Positions 20,615-29,893 of a stretch of 52,467 nt of DNA are shown here, in pieces. Source of the DNA: Clostridia bacterium UC5.1-1D10 (GTDB taxonomy: Bacteria; Bacillota; Clostridia; Lachnospirales; Anaerotignaceae); contig BBZU01000019.1 of NCBI GenBank assembly GCA_001304995.1, positions 1 through 52,467 on the forward strand. Reading direction: 5' to 3'. Below the pieces are notes generated by a model. That model searched no databases, was not told where the DNA came from, and worked only from the letters and a program-made list of their open reading frames with translations. How positions within the stretch are numbered: position 1 is the first letter of the stretch; the number at the start of each line of letters is the position of its first letter. A program made the position numbers and the translations under genes.

Positions 20615-22161
20615 TTATTTATCTATGAGCAGGCTTTCACCTGTCATTTCCGCAGGTTTGGGCAGACCCATCATTTCCAGCAGTGTAGGCGCAATGTCCG
20701 CCAGTTTGCCGCCGTCTTTCAGGCCAATGCCGTCTGTGTAGTTAACCAAAATAAAGGGTACAGGGTTTGTGGTATGAGCTGTAAAAGCTTCCCCTGTTTC
20801 ATAATCCACCATCTGGTCGCTGTTGCCATGGTCAGCACAGATGAACATCTGCGCATTTACTTTCAGCAGGGTATCCATCACTCTGCCGATGCAGGTATCC
20901 ACGGTTTCCACAGCTTTTTCCGCTGCTTCCAGGATACCTGTATGACCTACCATGTCAGGGTTTGCGTAGTTGACAATGATCAGATCATATTCTTTGGATT
21001 CCAGAGCTTTGATCAGGCCATCTGTGACTTCCACTGCACTCATTTCCGGTTTCATGTCATAAGTCTCTACTTTAGGGGAAGGCACCAGCAACGATCTTCG
21101 TTGGGATTGGGTTCTTCCACACCGCCGTTAAAGAAAAATGTTACATGAGCATATTTTTCTGTTTCAGCAGTACGCAGCTGTTTCAGACCCAGAGAGGAAA
21201 TATATTCACCCAAAGTGTTATCCAGACGCTGAGGTTTGAATGCCACTTCTTTATTGGGGATGGTAGGGTCATATTCTGTAAAGCAAATGTATTTCAAATC
21301 CTGAGGCACCTGTTCTCTGGCAAAACCGTCAAAATCAGGGTCGCACAGGCTTCTGGTGATTTCTCTTGCACGGTCAGGACGGAAGTTATAGAAGATCACT
21401 GCATCATGGTCGCTGATCTTACCAACTGCCTGTCCGTCTTCTCCTACCATGACAGTAGGTACGACAAATTCATCTGTTTTGCCGTTTTCATAGGATTTCT
21501 GGATACAGCCCACAGCATCCTGTGCTGTTTCGCCTCTGCCAAGTACCATGGCGTTATAAGCTTCCTGTACCCGTTCCCATCTTTTATCTCTGTCCATGAC
21601 ATAGAAACGTCCCATGACTGTGGCAATTTTACCCACACCGATTTCACGGATTTTTTCTTCCAGCTGTGCAGTATAGTCTGCGCCGGAAGCAGGGGGTGTA
21701 TCTCTGCCATCCAAGAATACATGGACAAATACTTTTTCCAGACCATTCCGTTTTGCCAGCTGCAACAGTGCATACAGGTGTGTGTTATGGCTATGAACAC
21801 CACCGTCAGAAAGCAGACCATACAGATGCAGTGCGGAATTGTTCTTTTTGCAATGTTCCACAGCGTCCATCAAAGCAGAATTTTCAAAGAAATCGCCATC
21901 TTCAATGGATTTTGTGATTCTGGTCAGTTCCTGATATACGATACGGCCAGCACCGATATTCAAGTGACCTACTTCAGAGTTCCCCATTTGTCCATCAGGC
22001 AGACCAACGGCACGACCGCTGGCATAACCCTTCACACAGGGATATTTTTCTTTCAGGCTATCCAAAACAGGTGTTTTTGCCTGTCTGATGGCATTGCCTT
22101 CTGTTCTTTCATTGATACCGAAGCCATCCAAGATCATCAGTACCGTTGTTTTTTTATCCAT
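20615..22161 (-). CDS. gpmI: 2,3-bisphosphoglycerate-independent phosphoglycerate mutase (frameshifted)
   Basis: Interconverts 3- and 2-phosphoglycerate with Mn. The alkaline-phosphatase fold begins with VLMILDGFG. The phosphoserine loop is in [14 protein letters not shown], and metal ligands are in [20 protein letters not shown] and the C-terminal [10 protein letters not shown]. The frame breaks at 21090-21091: one T is missing so that NEDR should continue as [10 protein letters not shown]. Corrected length is about 515 residues, normal for the family. It lies between tpiA and eno. Confidence 0.95.
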
Positions 22162-22191
22162 TCTCGTTTACCTCCCGTTTCGTGAGATAAC

Positions 22192-22941
22192 TTACTTATT
22201 GTAATGCACGATATCTGCGAATTCTTCTTTCAGGCTTGCACCACCTACCAGACCGCCATCGATGTCAGCCATCGCAAACAGTTCTGCTGCGTTTTTGCCG
22301 TTTACGCTGCCGCCGTACTGGATACGTACTTCATCAGCCACAGCCTGTCCATATATTTCAGCCAGTACCTGACGGATTGCTGCGCAAACTTCCTGCGCCT
22401 GAGCGGAAGTAGCTGTTTTGCCTGTACCGATTGCCCAGATGGGTTCATAAGCCACAACGACTTTCTTCACATCGTCTGCGCTAATGCCTGCCAGACCGCA
22501 TTTGATCTGCATGCGTACCCATTCGATGGTGATATTTGCTTCTCTTTGTTCCAGTGTTTCCCCACAGCACATGATAGGCAGCAGACCGCTTTCCAGTGCT
22601 TTTTTCACTTTTTTGTTTACAGTTTCATCTGTTTCCGCAAAATACTGTCTGCGTTCGGAATGACCGATAACAACATATTTTACGCCCATTTCTTTCAGCA
22701 TTGCTGCGGAGATTTCACCTGTGTAAGCGCCGCTTTCTTCAAAGTGCATGTTTTCTGCGCCTACTGCAATGTTTGTGTCCTTCAGTGCTTCCAGCACAGG
22801 ATACAGATCTACGAAAGGCACGCAGAATACAACGTCGGCATCTGTTGTATTCACTTTGTCTTTCAGCAGTTCGCACAGTGCTTTTGCTTCTGCGGGTGTT
22901 TTGTTCATTTTCCAGTTCCCTGCAATGATTTTCTTTCTCAT
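22192..22941 (-). CDS. tpiA: Triosephosphate isomerase
   Basis: Interconverts dihydroxyacetone phosphate and glyceraldehyde-3-phosphate. 249 residues, intact. The catalytic Lys is in AGNWKMNKT, the His in [11 protein letters not shown], the Glu in [13 protein letters not shown] and the phosphate loop in [11 protein letters not shown]. It starts 26 bases after the polysaccharide deacetylase, with AAGGATGG upstream. Confidence 0.98.
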   Translation of the reverse strand: MRKKIIAGNWKMNKTPAEAKALCELLKDKVNTTDADVVFCVPFVDLYPVLEALKDTNIAVGAENMHFEESGAYTGEISAAMLKEMGVKYVVIGHSERRQYFAETDETVNKKVKKALESGLLPIMCCGETLEQREANITIEWVRMQIKCGLAGISADDVKKVVVAYEPIWAIGTGKTATSAQAQEVCAAIRQVLAEIYGQAVADEVRIQYGGSVNGKNAAELFAMADIDGGLVGGASLKEEFADIVHYNK

Positions 22942-22967
22942 AATGAAATACCATCCTTCTTTATTTT

Positions 22968-23876
22968 TCAGCTGCCCATGGTGCGGGCTGCTGTCTGTTC
23001 GATTCTCGCTACGATGTCTGCACCGGTCATGCCGGAAGAAACCATGATTCTGGGGATTGCCCCACGGGAAGTGTTGCGGTTGATCACACCTGGCTCAATG
23101 GTAAAGAGCAGAGAAAAACCTTCATCCAGCAATGCCTGCTGCAATTCCGGTGTGTTCTGTCCATTGGGATAAGCCAATGCTTTCACGGATGTTCTCCGTG
23201 TAGGCAGATTTGCTTCCAGTGCTTCTTCCCCTGCCAATGCCGCTGCCACAAAATCCTCTGTGGTGGTCTTGCCGGCAGGTACATGGTTGCTGGTGTGATT
23301 ATAAATACCAACCTTGCTGTTATTGATCATTTCAGATGCATTGCTCCATGTGAATTTCTTCAGACCAATCTGATTGGTGATATAGTCTGTCACCACAAAG
23401 ATGGTCACAGGCACATTATACTTCCGGAAAACAGGATACGCAAGATCATAATTGCTGTAATATCCATCATCCATGGTAATGCACAGATATTTTACCTTCA
23501 TATCCAGTCCACTATCACCATCTGTATCTTTTTCCTGTTCTTTTTTTGCCAGGATCTGATCCAGTTCTTCCATGGAAATGATGGTGTATCCCTGTTCTTT
23601 GAAGTAACGGATCTGTTCTTCCAGTTCTGACTGCATGGTTGTGATGCCATCACCAAAGCCCATATCCCGTACTGCAAAATGATGATACATCAATACAGGA
23701 ATGTATTCTGTGGGATCCACCTTAGGCAGTGCTTCTGTTTCTTCCACTTTCTGGTCACTCTTCAATACATCCACTGCCGCCTGAAAAGCATCGGGGTTCT
23801 TTTCCGCTGCCATGGCAACCTGTGTCATGCCCAAAAGCATGACCATGGTCATAAAAATCGTAAAAATTCGTTTCAT
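22968..23876 (-). CDS. Exported polysaccharide deacetylase inside the glycolytic operon
   Basis: A 302-residue secreted or anchored NodB-fold enzyme. The signal peptide [23 protein letters not shown] is cut after AMA. The domain shows [18 protein letters not shown] (variant of TFDDG with Asp-Asp) and HTSNH (metal His pair), then ALAYPNGQN. It probably removes acetyl groups from a cell-wall glycan. It stands between pgk and tpiA, with 75 bases to pgk and 26 to tpiA and no terminator on either side. An extracellular wall enzyme in a glycolytic operon is odd. The ribosome site (AGAAAGAAG) is weaker than its neighbours'. Confidence 0.88.
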   Translation of the reverse strand: MKRIFTIFMTMVMLLGMTQVAMAAEKNPDAFQAAVDVLKSDQKVEETEALPKVDPTEYIPVLMYHHFAVRDMGFGDGITTMQSELEEQIRYFKEQGYTIISMEELDQILAKKEQEKDTDGDSGLDMKVKYLCITMDDGYYSNYDLAYPVFRKYNVPVTIFVVTDYITNQIGLKKFTWSNASEMINNSKVGIYNHTSNHVPAGKTTTEDFVAAALAGEEALEANLPTRRTSVKALAYPNGQNTPELQQALLDEGFSLLFTIEPGVINRNTSRGAIPRIMVSSGMTGADIVARIEQTAARTMGS

Positions 23877-23951
23877 AGTTCTATGCCGCTTCTTTCTCTT
23901 TATATTTACCTTCTCTTTGTTTCCCCGAAAACAAATTCCCCTGAGATGAAA

Positions 23952-25146
23952 TTATTTATCGTCTACTGCTACAACGCCAGGCAATTCTTTACCTTCCAAG
24001 AATTCCAGAGATGCGCCGCCGCCTGTGGAAATGTGTGTCATCTTGTCACCATAACCCAGCTGGTTTACAGCCGCTGCGGAGTCACCACCACCAATGATAG
24101 TTGTTGCGTCAATGGCAGCCATTGCTTCTGCGATTGCTTTTGTGCCTTTTGCGAAGTTTTCCATTTCGAATACGCCCATAGGGCCATTCCATACAACTGT
24201 TTTTGCCCCTTTGATGGCATCTGCAAACAGTTCTCTTGTTTTTTCACCAATATCCAGACCCATCCAGCCGTCAGGAATTTCGCCTGTGGGAACTGTTTTG
24301 TATTCTGTGTCGTTTTTGAATTCTTTTGTGATCACAGTATCAACGGGCAGCAAGAAGTTTACGCCTTTTTCTTTTGCTTTTTCGATCATTTCTCTTGCGT
24401 AATCCACTTTATCCAGTTCCAGCAGGGATTCACCAACATGGCCGCCTTTTGCTACTGCGAAAGTATAAGCCATACCACCGCCGATGATCAGTGTATCAAC
24501 TTTTTCCAGCAGGTTATTGATAACGTTGATCTTATCGGAAACTTTGGAACCACCCAGAATTGCTACAAAAGGACGAACAGGGTTGTTTACTGCGTTGCCC
24601 AGGAAAGCGATTTCTTTTTCCATCAGGTAACCAACTGCGGATTCTTCCACAAAAGCTGTTACACCAACAGTGGAGCAGTGTGCTCTGTGGCTGGTACCAA
24701 ATGCGTCGTTTACGAAGATATCTGCCAGAGAAGCCAGTTCTTTGCTGAAGTTTTCTTCATTTTTTGTTTCTTCTTTGCGGTAACGTGTGTTTTCCAGCAG
24801 TACCACATCGCCGTCTTTCATTTCTGCCACAGCTTTTTTCGCGTTTTTCGCCGACAACATTATCGTCTTTTGCGAATACAACCTCTTTGCCCAGCAGTTC
24901 GGACAGGCGTTTTGCCACAGGTGCCAGAGAAAGTTCAGGCTTGGGTTCGCCCTTGGGTTTGCCCATGTGAGAGCAAAGGATCACTTTGCCGCCGTCTTTC
25001 ATCAATTTTTCAATGGTAGGCAGTGCTGCTGTGATTCTGTTTTCGTCAGTGATGACACCATCTTTCAGAGGTACGTTGAAATCACATCTTACCAGAACAC
25101 GTTTGCCCTGTACTTTCAAATCGTCTACGGTTTTTTTCTGTAACAT
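23952..25146 (-). CDS. pgk: Phosphoglycerate kinase (frameshifted)
   Basis: Transfers phosphate from 1,3-bisphosphoglycerate to ADP. The N-terminal domain has [14 protein letters not shown] and [10 protein letters not shown], and the C-terminal domain has [21 protein letters not shown] and [14 protein letters not shown]. One A is extra in the run at 24844-24848; removing it makes DDNVVGE continue as [13 protein letters not shown]. Corrected length is 397 residues, exact for the family. The start at 25146 follows GGAGAGGAG. It follows cggR by 93 bases and has a promoter of its own. gapA, which usually lies between cggR and pgk, is absent. Confidence 0.96.
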
Positions 25147-25190
25147 AAGGGTTCTCCTCTCCATTTTAAAATATATCGGTATATTTTTTT

Positions 25191-25253
25191 ATTCTGTATG
25201 AACAGAATTACCATTCTACTGTGTATTATACTGCGCATTTCAAAGACCCGCAA
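25191..25253 (-). promoter_or_regulatory. pgk promoter and leader inverted repeat
   Basis: TTGCGG at 25248-25253 and TATAAT at 25225-25230 are 17 bases apart and overlap the end of cggR. Downstream in the leader, ATTCTGT-N4-ACAGAAT at 25191-25208 is a perfect inverted repeat that could be an operator or small hairpin. This would let pgk and later genes be expressed apart from cggR. Confidence 0.55.
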
Positions 25254-26268
25254 GCCGCAGCATTTCCAGCGCCGCGCCTTCGTCCATAATGAATACCGCA
25301 TTGGACATGCTCTTGCTCAAGGCAAGCAGACTTGCTGCCTTCTTTTTGCCTCCTGCGGAAACAATCACATGCTCCATCCGGTGTACTTCTTCAAAGTCCA
25401 CGCCAATGGAATTTGTTTCATATACCACTTCACCTTTATGGTTGAAGTAATAGCCGCAAGCTTCTGCAACGGCATGTTCCTGCCGAAGCAGTTTGCATGT
25501 ATCATTATCCAGACGGCGTTTTTCCGCCATTTCCACGGCATCTCCAACGCCCAGCAACAAAATATCCACTCGTTTCAATTCATCGATGGTTTCTGCTACT
25601 TCCGGTTCTGATTTCATTTCTTCCAGCACATTTGCGCTGAGGTTATCCGGCAGATGCAGCATACGGTAATCGGCTCCGGCTTTTTCCGCCAGTTTTGCCG
25701 CCAAGGTATCTGCCTGCAATTCTAGCTTTCTGCCGATGCTGCCGCGGGCAGGCAATACCATTTCCGCTTTCTGCACCGCTGTATAAGGCATGGCTTCTAC
25801 CAATGCTGCCATCGTCGTTCCGCCGGTGATGGCGATACGGCTGCTGCGGCGCATGTTTTCCAGAAGGACTCTCGCACCGATCTGTGCCATTTCTTTGACC
25901 GTACGGTCGCTTTCGTCGGAATTGCCCTGTGCCAGCAATACCCGCTGCGCGCCAAGGATTTCACGCACTTTTTCTTCCAATTCGGACATTCCTGTCAGAC
26001 TGGAGAACAAATCACTGAGGTTTTCCAAAACACTCAGACCATCTTCCGTTACAGACATACCTGTTTTGGAAACCTTCACCAGCCCTTGGGCATTAAGTTT
26101 TTCAATTTCACTGCGTACCGTTCTTTCTGTCATTCCAAGAGAGATTACCACCAGCCTTCTGCCGCATGGTTCCAGCAGACGAACGGTTTTCAAAATGCGG
26201 TATCTCTTTACCAGTTCCTCTGTCAAATCAGGTACGATCTTACGCACCATCTGCAGTTTTTCTTCCAT
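25240..26268 (-). CDS. cggR: Central glycolytic genes regulator (SorC/DeoR family)
   Basis: A 342-residue repressor. The N-terminal winged helix holds MTERTVRSEIEKLNAQGLV, and the C-terminal SorC-type sugar-phosphate-binding domain contains IAITGGTTMAALVEAMP and VIVSAGGKKKAASLLAL. In Bacillus, CggR binds fructose-1,6-bisphosphate, which relieves repression of glycolytic genes. The start at 26268 follows AAAGAGGTGAG. It heads the glycolytic operon and has a CggR-like operator just upstream, so autoregulation is likely. Confidence 0.92.
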   Translation of the reverse strand: MEEKLQMVRKIVPDLTEELVKRYRILKTVRLLEPCGRRLVVISLGMTERTVRSEIEKLNAQGLVKVSKTGMSVTEDGLSVLENLSDLFSSLTGMSELEEKVREILGAQRVLLAQGNSDESDRTVKEMAQIGARVLLENMRRSSRIAITGGTTMAALVEAMPYTAVQKAEMVLPARGSIGRKLELQADTLAAKLAEKAGADYRMLHLPDNLSANVLEEMKSEPEVAETIDELKRVDILLLGVGDAVEMAEKRRLDNDTCKLLRQEHAVAEACGYYFNHKGEVVYETNSIGVDFEEVHRMEHVIVSAGGKKKAASLLALSKSMSNAVFIMDEGAALEMLRLAGL

Positions 26269-26294
26269 GTTGCTCACCTCTTTGGATGCTTTCC

Positions 26295-26319
26295 GTCCCG
26301 CTATGCGTTTTTTGTCCCG
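26295..26319 (-). promoter_or_regulatory. CggR-like operator upstream of cggR
   Basis: Two direct CGGGAC repeats (minus strand) start 19 bases apart at 26319 and 26300, just before the cggR start. The Bacillus CggR operator also has repeated CGGGAC boxes. A possible promoter (TTCTTA, 17 bases, AATTAT) ends right at the first box. Confidence 0.65.
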
Positions 26320-26394
26320 CATAATTTCAAAAAGTGGCTGACATAAGAAAAAATCTCCCGGTATTCCCCAATCCTTCTCATATCAGCCGCTTCC

Positions 26395-26408
26395 AGACGC
26401 ATGCGTCT
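26395..26408. promoter_or_regulatory. 14-bp perfect palindrome
   Basis: AGACGCATGCGTCT lies 8 bases beyond the end of the acidic membrane protein gene and upstream of cggR. It has no loop or T run. A regulator site is possible; nothing ties it to a specific protein. Confidence 0.3.
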
Positions 26409-26416
26409 AATTCTTC

Positions 26417-26707
26417 TTAAGCCTGTTCTACTTTTACGGAATCGTCTACATCACTGTCTGTGCAGCAGCATTCATCGTCACAGCATTCGTCATCCAGATC
26501 GTCCCAATCGTAGTCCCAATCTTCATCGTATTCGTCATCCATTTTTGTTTTCAGCAGATAAACAACGCCAAGTGTAACCACTGCCAGTACAGCCGCAACG
26601 ACTGCCAGCACGATGAACATGGTTTTCTTTTCGTCACGGTCCTGCAGCACAACAATTTTTTCTTTCAAATCGCTGAAGCTGGGTCTTACTTCAAAATACT
26701 TTTTCAT
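26417..26707 (-). CDS. Single-pass membrane protein with acidic, Cys-rich tail
   Basis: I do not recognise this 96-residue protein. Residues 1-28 are charged and probably cytoplasmic (FEVRPSFSDLKEKIVVLQDR). One membrane helix spans about 30-51 (FIVLAVVAAVLAVVTLGVVYLL). The rest is extremely acidic (runs of Asp, Glu and Trp) with the cluster ECCDDECCC. Such a tail could bind divalent metal ions. It follows the NUDIX gene by 13 bases with a good ribosome site (AAGGAGAG) and precedes cggR. Confidence 0.7.
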   Translation of the reverse strand: MKKYFEVRPSFSDLKEKIVVLQDRDEKKTMFIVLAVVAAVLAVVTLGVVYLLKTKMDDEYDEDWDYDWDDLDDECCDDECCCTDSDVDDSVKVEQA

Positions 26708-26720
26708 AGCACTCTCTCCT

Positions 26721-27185
26721 TCACGTTTTGTTCTGCATAAATTTTTTCTTCAAAAATTCCTTATTCTTTCGCATCTCACTATATTCATAGTATGCTTTTT
26801 TCAGAATCTGGCGCTCATCGTTGAATTTGAGCAGATGATAAGCCTCATGGAATTTATAAAAACCCGCATCTGCAAAGTACTCCTCGCTCTGCGGTTTGCA
26901 GTAAAAGGAATTTGCACTCATCAAATACCAGTGCACCGTTTTGTTGACGGTATCTTCTCCGCCTTTGAAGGTATACTGTGTTTTGCCTACATATTTGATG
27001 ATCTCGCCATTGGCACCTGATTCCTCTTTCACTTCACGCAGAGCAGTCTGGCGGTATGTTTCATTTTCTTCCACGGTTCCTTTGGGCAGAACCCAGCCCA
27101 TATATCTGCCGTTCTGATTCTTATAGAGCAGGAGGATCTTCCACCTGTGTATCACGACGCCGCCGCAGCTTACTGCTTCAATCAC
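26721..27185 (-). CDS. NUDIX hydrolase
   Basis: A 154-residue pyrophosphohydrolase with a perfect NUDIX box at residues 36-58 (G-x5-E-x7-REVxEExG, Glu54 and Glu55 binding metal). The substrate, a nucleoside diphosphate derivative, cannot be told. The start is GTG at 27185 behind GGAGGG. The basic C-terminal extension (EFLKKKFMQNKT) is unusual. It has its own strong promoter and leads the pair with the acidic membrane protein. Confidence 0.9.
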   Translation of the reverse strand: MIEAVSCGGVVIHRWKILLLYKNQNGRYMGWVLPKGTVEENETYRQTALREVKEESGANGEIIKYVGKTQYTFKGGEDTVNKTVHWYLMSANSFYCKPQSEEYFADAGFYKFHEAYHLLKFNDERQILKKAYYEYSEMRKNKEFLKKKFMQNKT

Positions 27186-27227
27186 CGCATTCCCTCCGCT
27201 TTATTATTTTATATGCCATTCGATATC

Positions 27228-27256
27228 AGTATACCGCTTTTTCCTCTGCTTTTCAA
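27228..27256 (-). promoter_or_regulatory. Promoter of the NUDIX gene
   Basis: TTGAAA and TATACT with a 17-base spacer, 43 bases before the GTG start. Confidence 0.75.
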
Positions 27257-27271
27257 GACAAAGAGTAAATT

Positions 27272-27952
27272 TTACTGTTTTTGGGACAATTTTTCTCCTG
27301 TGGGACGAAACGGGGATTTTTTCAGTAATTCTGCCATATGGCGCAGGCCGGTAATAATAAGCAGTCCCATAAGCAGCGCCAAAAAAATCTCTGCCGCCGG
27401 AATGTCTGCCAACAACAGGTAATTATACCAACCATGATACAGATAAGGTACCAGAAAGGCAAGGAGCCAACCAACTTTTCTTCCTGTAAATTTCGTCTCA
27501 GAAAGCCAATATCCCATCTGCACAGCATATAATCCATGTCCTGGAATAGAAATCACTGCTCTTGCCAATGCAGTGCCTATGCCACCCCAAAGAGGATGGG
27601 TCACATACACAATATTTTCGATCCATGCAAAGCCTAAAGAAATGAAAACAGCGTATACAATGGCGTCAAATGGCTCATTATATTGCGGATTCCTCGCTAA
27701 AAGCGCCAACAGAAACAACAGTTTCACACTTTCTTCCACCAAAGCCGCCTGCAAAAAAGCTGCCGCAAAGGGAAGATCTGTCAGTGGAAACATCGCTTCC
27801 ACCCACTGTCCTACACCGTAAATGACAAAAGTAGCGTAAACGCCAAAAAGCAGCCCCCATAAAAGCATCTGCCACGGTTCTTTTTCATACTTATCCCGAA
27901 TGTAAATATAAAACAAACCAATGATAATGGGGGCTGTTGCTGCCTGTATCAA
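27272..27952 (-). CDS. PrsW-family glutamic intramembrane protease
   Basis: A 226-residue polytopic membrane protein. The family motifs are EESVKLL (EExxK), FDAIVYAVFISLGFAWIENI and a conserved His in SIPGHGLYAVQMGYW plus HGWYNYLLL. In Bacillus PrsW starts anti-sigma-factor cleavage in response to cell-envelope stress; the substrate here is unknown, and no anti-sigma gene is visible. The start is a TTG at 27952 behind AAGGTGGTGA. It stands between a small exported protein gene and NUDIX, all on one strand. Confidence 0.88.
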   Translation of the reverse strand: MIQAATAPIIIGLFYIYIRDKYEKEPWQMLLWGLLFGVYATFVIYGVGQWVEAMFPLTDLPFAAAFLQAALVEESVKLLFLLALLARNPQYNEPFDAIVYAVFISLGFAWIENIVYVTHPLWGGIGTALARAVISIPGHGLYAVQMGYWLSETKFTGRKVGWLLAFLVPYLYHGWYNYLLLADIPAAEIFLALLMGLLIITGLRHMAELLKKSPFRPTGEKLSQKQ

Positions 27953-27988
27953 ATTGTCACCACCTTTTGTTTTTCATATCTTTCCCCA

Positions 27989-28020
27989 TTTTTCCGAAAA
28001 ATTTTCTTTTTTCCGAAAAA
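27989..28020. repeat. Two tandem palindromic 13-bp repeats
   Basis: TTTTTCCGAAAAA occurs twice with a 19-base period just upstream of prsW. Each copy is nearly symmetric. They could be operator half-sites or chance in AT-rich DNA. Confidence 0.45.
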
Positions 28021-28054
28021 TCATAAAAAAACAAAAGTGGTATGTTATGAAAAA

Positions 28055-28459
28055 TCAACCGTATCCGTGTGTCACATGACGCCAAGTTCCCTCTTCATCT
28101 TTGACCAAAACCCATTCCCAATCTTCATAAGTATCATTGGGATTTAAGGAACCATCACCGCCGGAAGCGTCCACATCGAAAGTAGATACAAGCACAATGG
28201 CTTCCTTCGCTTCATAAGCTTCTGCCCATTCTGCGAATTCATCCTGATGGTCATCGCCTGCATAAGTAATTTCCCGTAGTGTACAGCCTTCGAATTCTTT
28301 CGCAAAATATGCTTCTGCTACACCAACAGCTTCTAAAATTTCTTCTTCTGTATAAATTGCCGAAGGTTCCCATGGTGTGATTTCCGCCTGCGCCACATTG
28401 CCACCGCTACCGCACATCATCACCAAGGAAAGCAGCAAAGAAATCCCCATTTCATACAT
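28055..28459 (-). CDS. Small exported protein, unknown family
   Basis: A 134-residue protein with a short hydrophobic N-terminus (MGISLLLSLVMMCGSGG) that reads as a signal peptide or poor lipobox (Cys at residue 16). The mature part is acidic, with EEEILEAVGVAEAYFAKEF and a C-terminal WEWVLVKDEEGTWRHVTHGYG, reminiscent of DUF4829-type folds; that match is from memory. The start follows AAAGGAGTGG. No terminator separates it clearly from prsW. Confidence 0.65.
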   Translation of the reverse strand: MYEMGISLLLSLVMMCGSGGNVAQAEITPWEPSAIYTEEEILEAVGVAEAYFAKEFEGCTLREITYAGDDHQDEFAEWAEAYEAKEAIVLVSTFDVDASGGDGSLNPNDTYEDWEWVLVKDEEGTWRHVTHGYG

Positions 28460-28505
28460 AAAACCACTCCTTTTCCAAATTCAGATACCATTTTGAAAAA
28501 ACAAA

Positions 28506-28536
28506 ACAGGCAGTCAAGAATTCTCCCACTGCCTGT
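28506..28536 (-). terminator. Terminator of the ABC exporter operon
   Basis: A 9-bp stem (ACAGGCAGT and complement) followed by TTTTGTTTTTTC on the minus strand. Confidence 0.85.
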
Positions 28537-28570
28537 CATTGTTCTATTTGAAAAAGCAAACTGCCTTTTC

Positions 28571-29893
28571 TTATTCTGTTTTGATGGCTGTCAGTGCGCT
28601 CAATTTCATGGCACGTTTTGCCGGCAGATAGCCAGACAAGACGCCAATAACTGTGGCAAAAGCAACAGCGGATAGATAAAGCCATACGGGAATGGAAGAT
28701 GTCATTTCACTTGCCTGTTTAGTGGCAACCAAATTGACAATGAGCGACATGAGGAAACTTGTGATAATCCCCAGCACACCTCCTGCAAATCCGATAAACG
28801 CCGCTTCTGTCAAAAACAGCAGTTTAATATCCCGCAGAGAAGCACCGATTACCTTCATGATACCGATTTCTCTGGTTCTTTCATAAATGGCCATAACCAT
28901 AGTATTTGTAATACCAATAGCTGCTACAATCAGGGATACGGCACCGATGGCACCCAGTACCATACGCAGCATCTTTGTGGTTTCTTTCATGGTATTCAGC
29001 TGATCTGTCAAGCTGGATGCCTGGTATCCCATATCTTTGATCTGCTGCTGCACTTCCTGCACCTTATTCAGGTCACTTACTTTCACAGCTACCTGTTCAT
29101 ATTGACCTTTTTTCTTTTGGCTCGCACTTCCTGAATTGTTCTGTTTTTTCTGCCATGCTTCTTTATCCTTCTGGATTTTTTCCATCTGCTTCAGGGGCAT
29201 CACAACACTATATCCATTGCCGCCTCCATCGGGCATAATTCCCAATACAGGTGTTTTAATGGGTTTGATGGATTTATCTGCATGCTTTGTGCCATAATTC
29301 CAGTCATAAGTCATAATGACCTTCTCTTCCATCACATTGATTTCCGGAGGTTCTGTCTGCATCTGCATCTGCCAGCTCAGTTTGGGATTGTAAAAGCTCG
29401 TAATAACGCCGCGGCCAATAACAATACCTTCTTTATCTTCCGCCGTCAATGTACGCCCTTCTTCCACTTTATAACCAAGGGCTTCCATGGCACTAGGATC
29501 GATGCCAATAAAACTAGCATTGCTTACATACTTTCCACAAACCAACATCATACTTTCTCGCACAATAGGTGATACAGCTTCCACATATTCCATCTGCTTA
29601 AACTTATCGATGGCTGCGGCATCCAGCACCGCTTTTTTCTGTGGTTTTCCCCTATTGGCATTTGTATCACTGCTGATGTACATATCGCCATTGTTGCTGT
29701 AAACATCAATGACTTGCAGGCTGCCCCATTCTTCCACCTGTTTCTCGAAACTTTCATTCATGCCGATCCCGATGGAAATCATGACAACAATGGAAGTTGT
29801 GCCGATGACTACCCCAAGGATGGTCAGAAATGTCCGCAGTTTTCGCTTCCAAAGGTTGCGCACTGCCATCATGATCAAATCTCGTGTACTCAT
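28571..29893 (-). CDS. MacB/FtsX-family ABC transporter permease
   Basis: A 440-residue permease with the MacB layout. One N-terminal helix (FLTILGVVIGTTSIVVMISIG) is followed by a large extracytoplasmic domain with Gln/Lys-rich loops. Three C-terminal helices carry the FtsX signature (MVLGAIGAVSLIVAAIGITN and ERTREIGIMKVIGAS). It overlaps the upstream NEW3 protein gene by four bases (ATGA). With the ATPase two genes upstream it forms a mechanotransmission-type exporter, probably moving a lipoprotein, peptide or toxic compound. Confidence 0.88.
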   Translation of the reverse strand: MSTRDLIMMAVRNLWKRKLRTFLTILGVVIGTTSIVVMISIGIGMNESFEKQVEEWGSLQVIDVYSNNGDMYISSDTNANRGKPQKKAVLDAAAIDKFKQMEYVEAVSPIVRESMMLVCGKYVSNASFIGIDPSAMEALGYKVEEGRTLTAEDKEGIVIGRGVITSFYNPKLSWQMQMQTEPPEINVMEEKVIMTYDWNYGTKHADKSIKPIKTPVLGIMPDGGGNGYSVVMPLKQMEKIQKDKEAWQKKQNNSGSASQKKKGQYEQVAVKVSDLNKVQEVQQQIKDMGYQASSLTDQLNTMKETTKMLRMVLGAIGAVSLIVAAIGITNTMVMAIYERTREIGIMKVIGASLRDIKLLFLTEAAFIGFAGGVLGIITSFLMSLIVNLVATKQASEMTSSIPVWLYLSAVAFATVIGVLSGYLPAKRAMKLSALTAIKTE

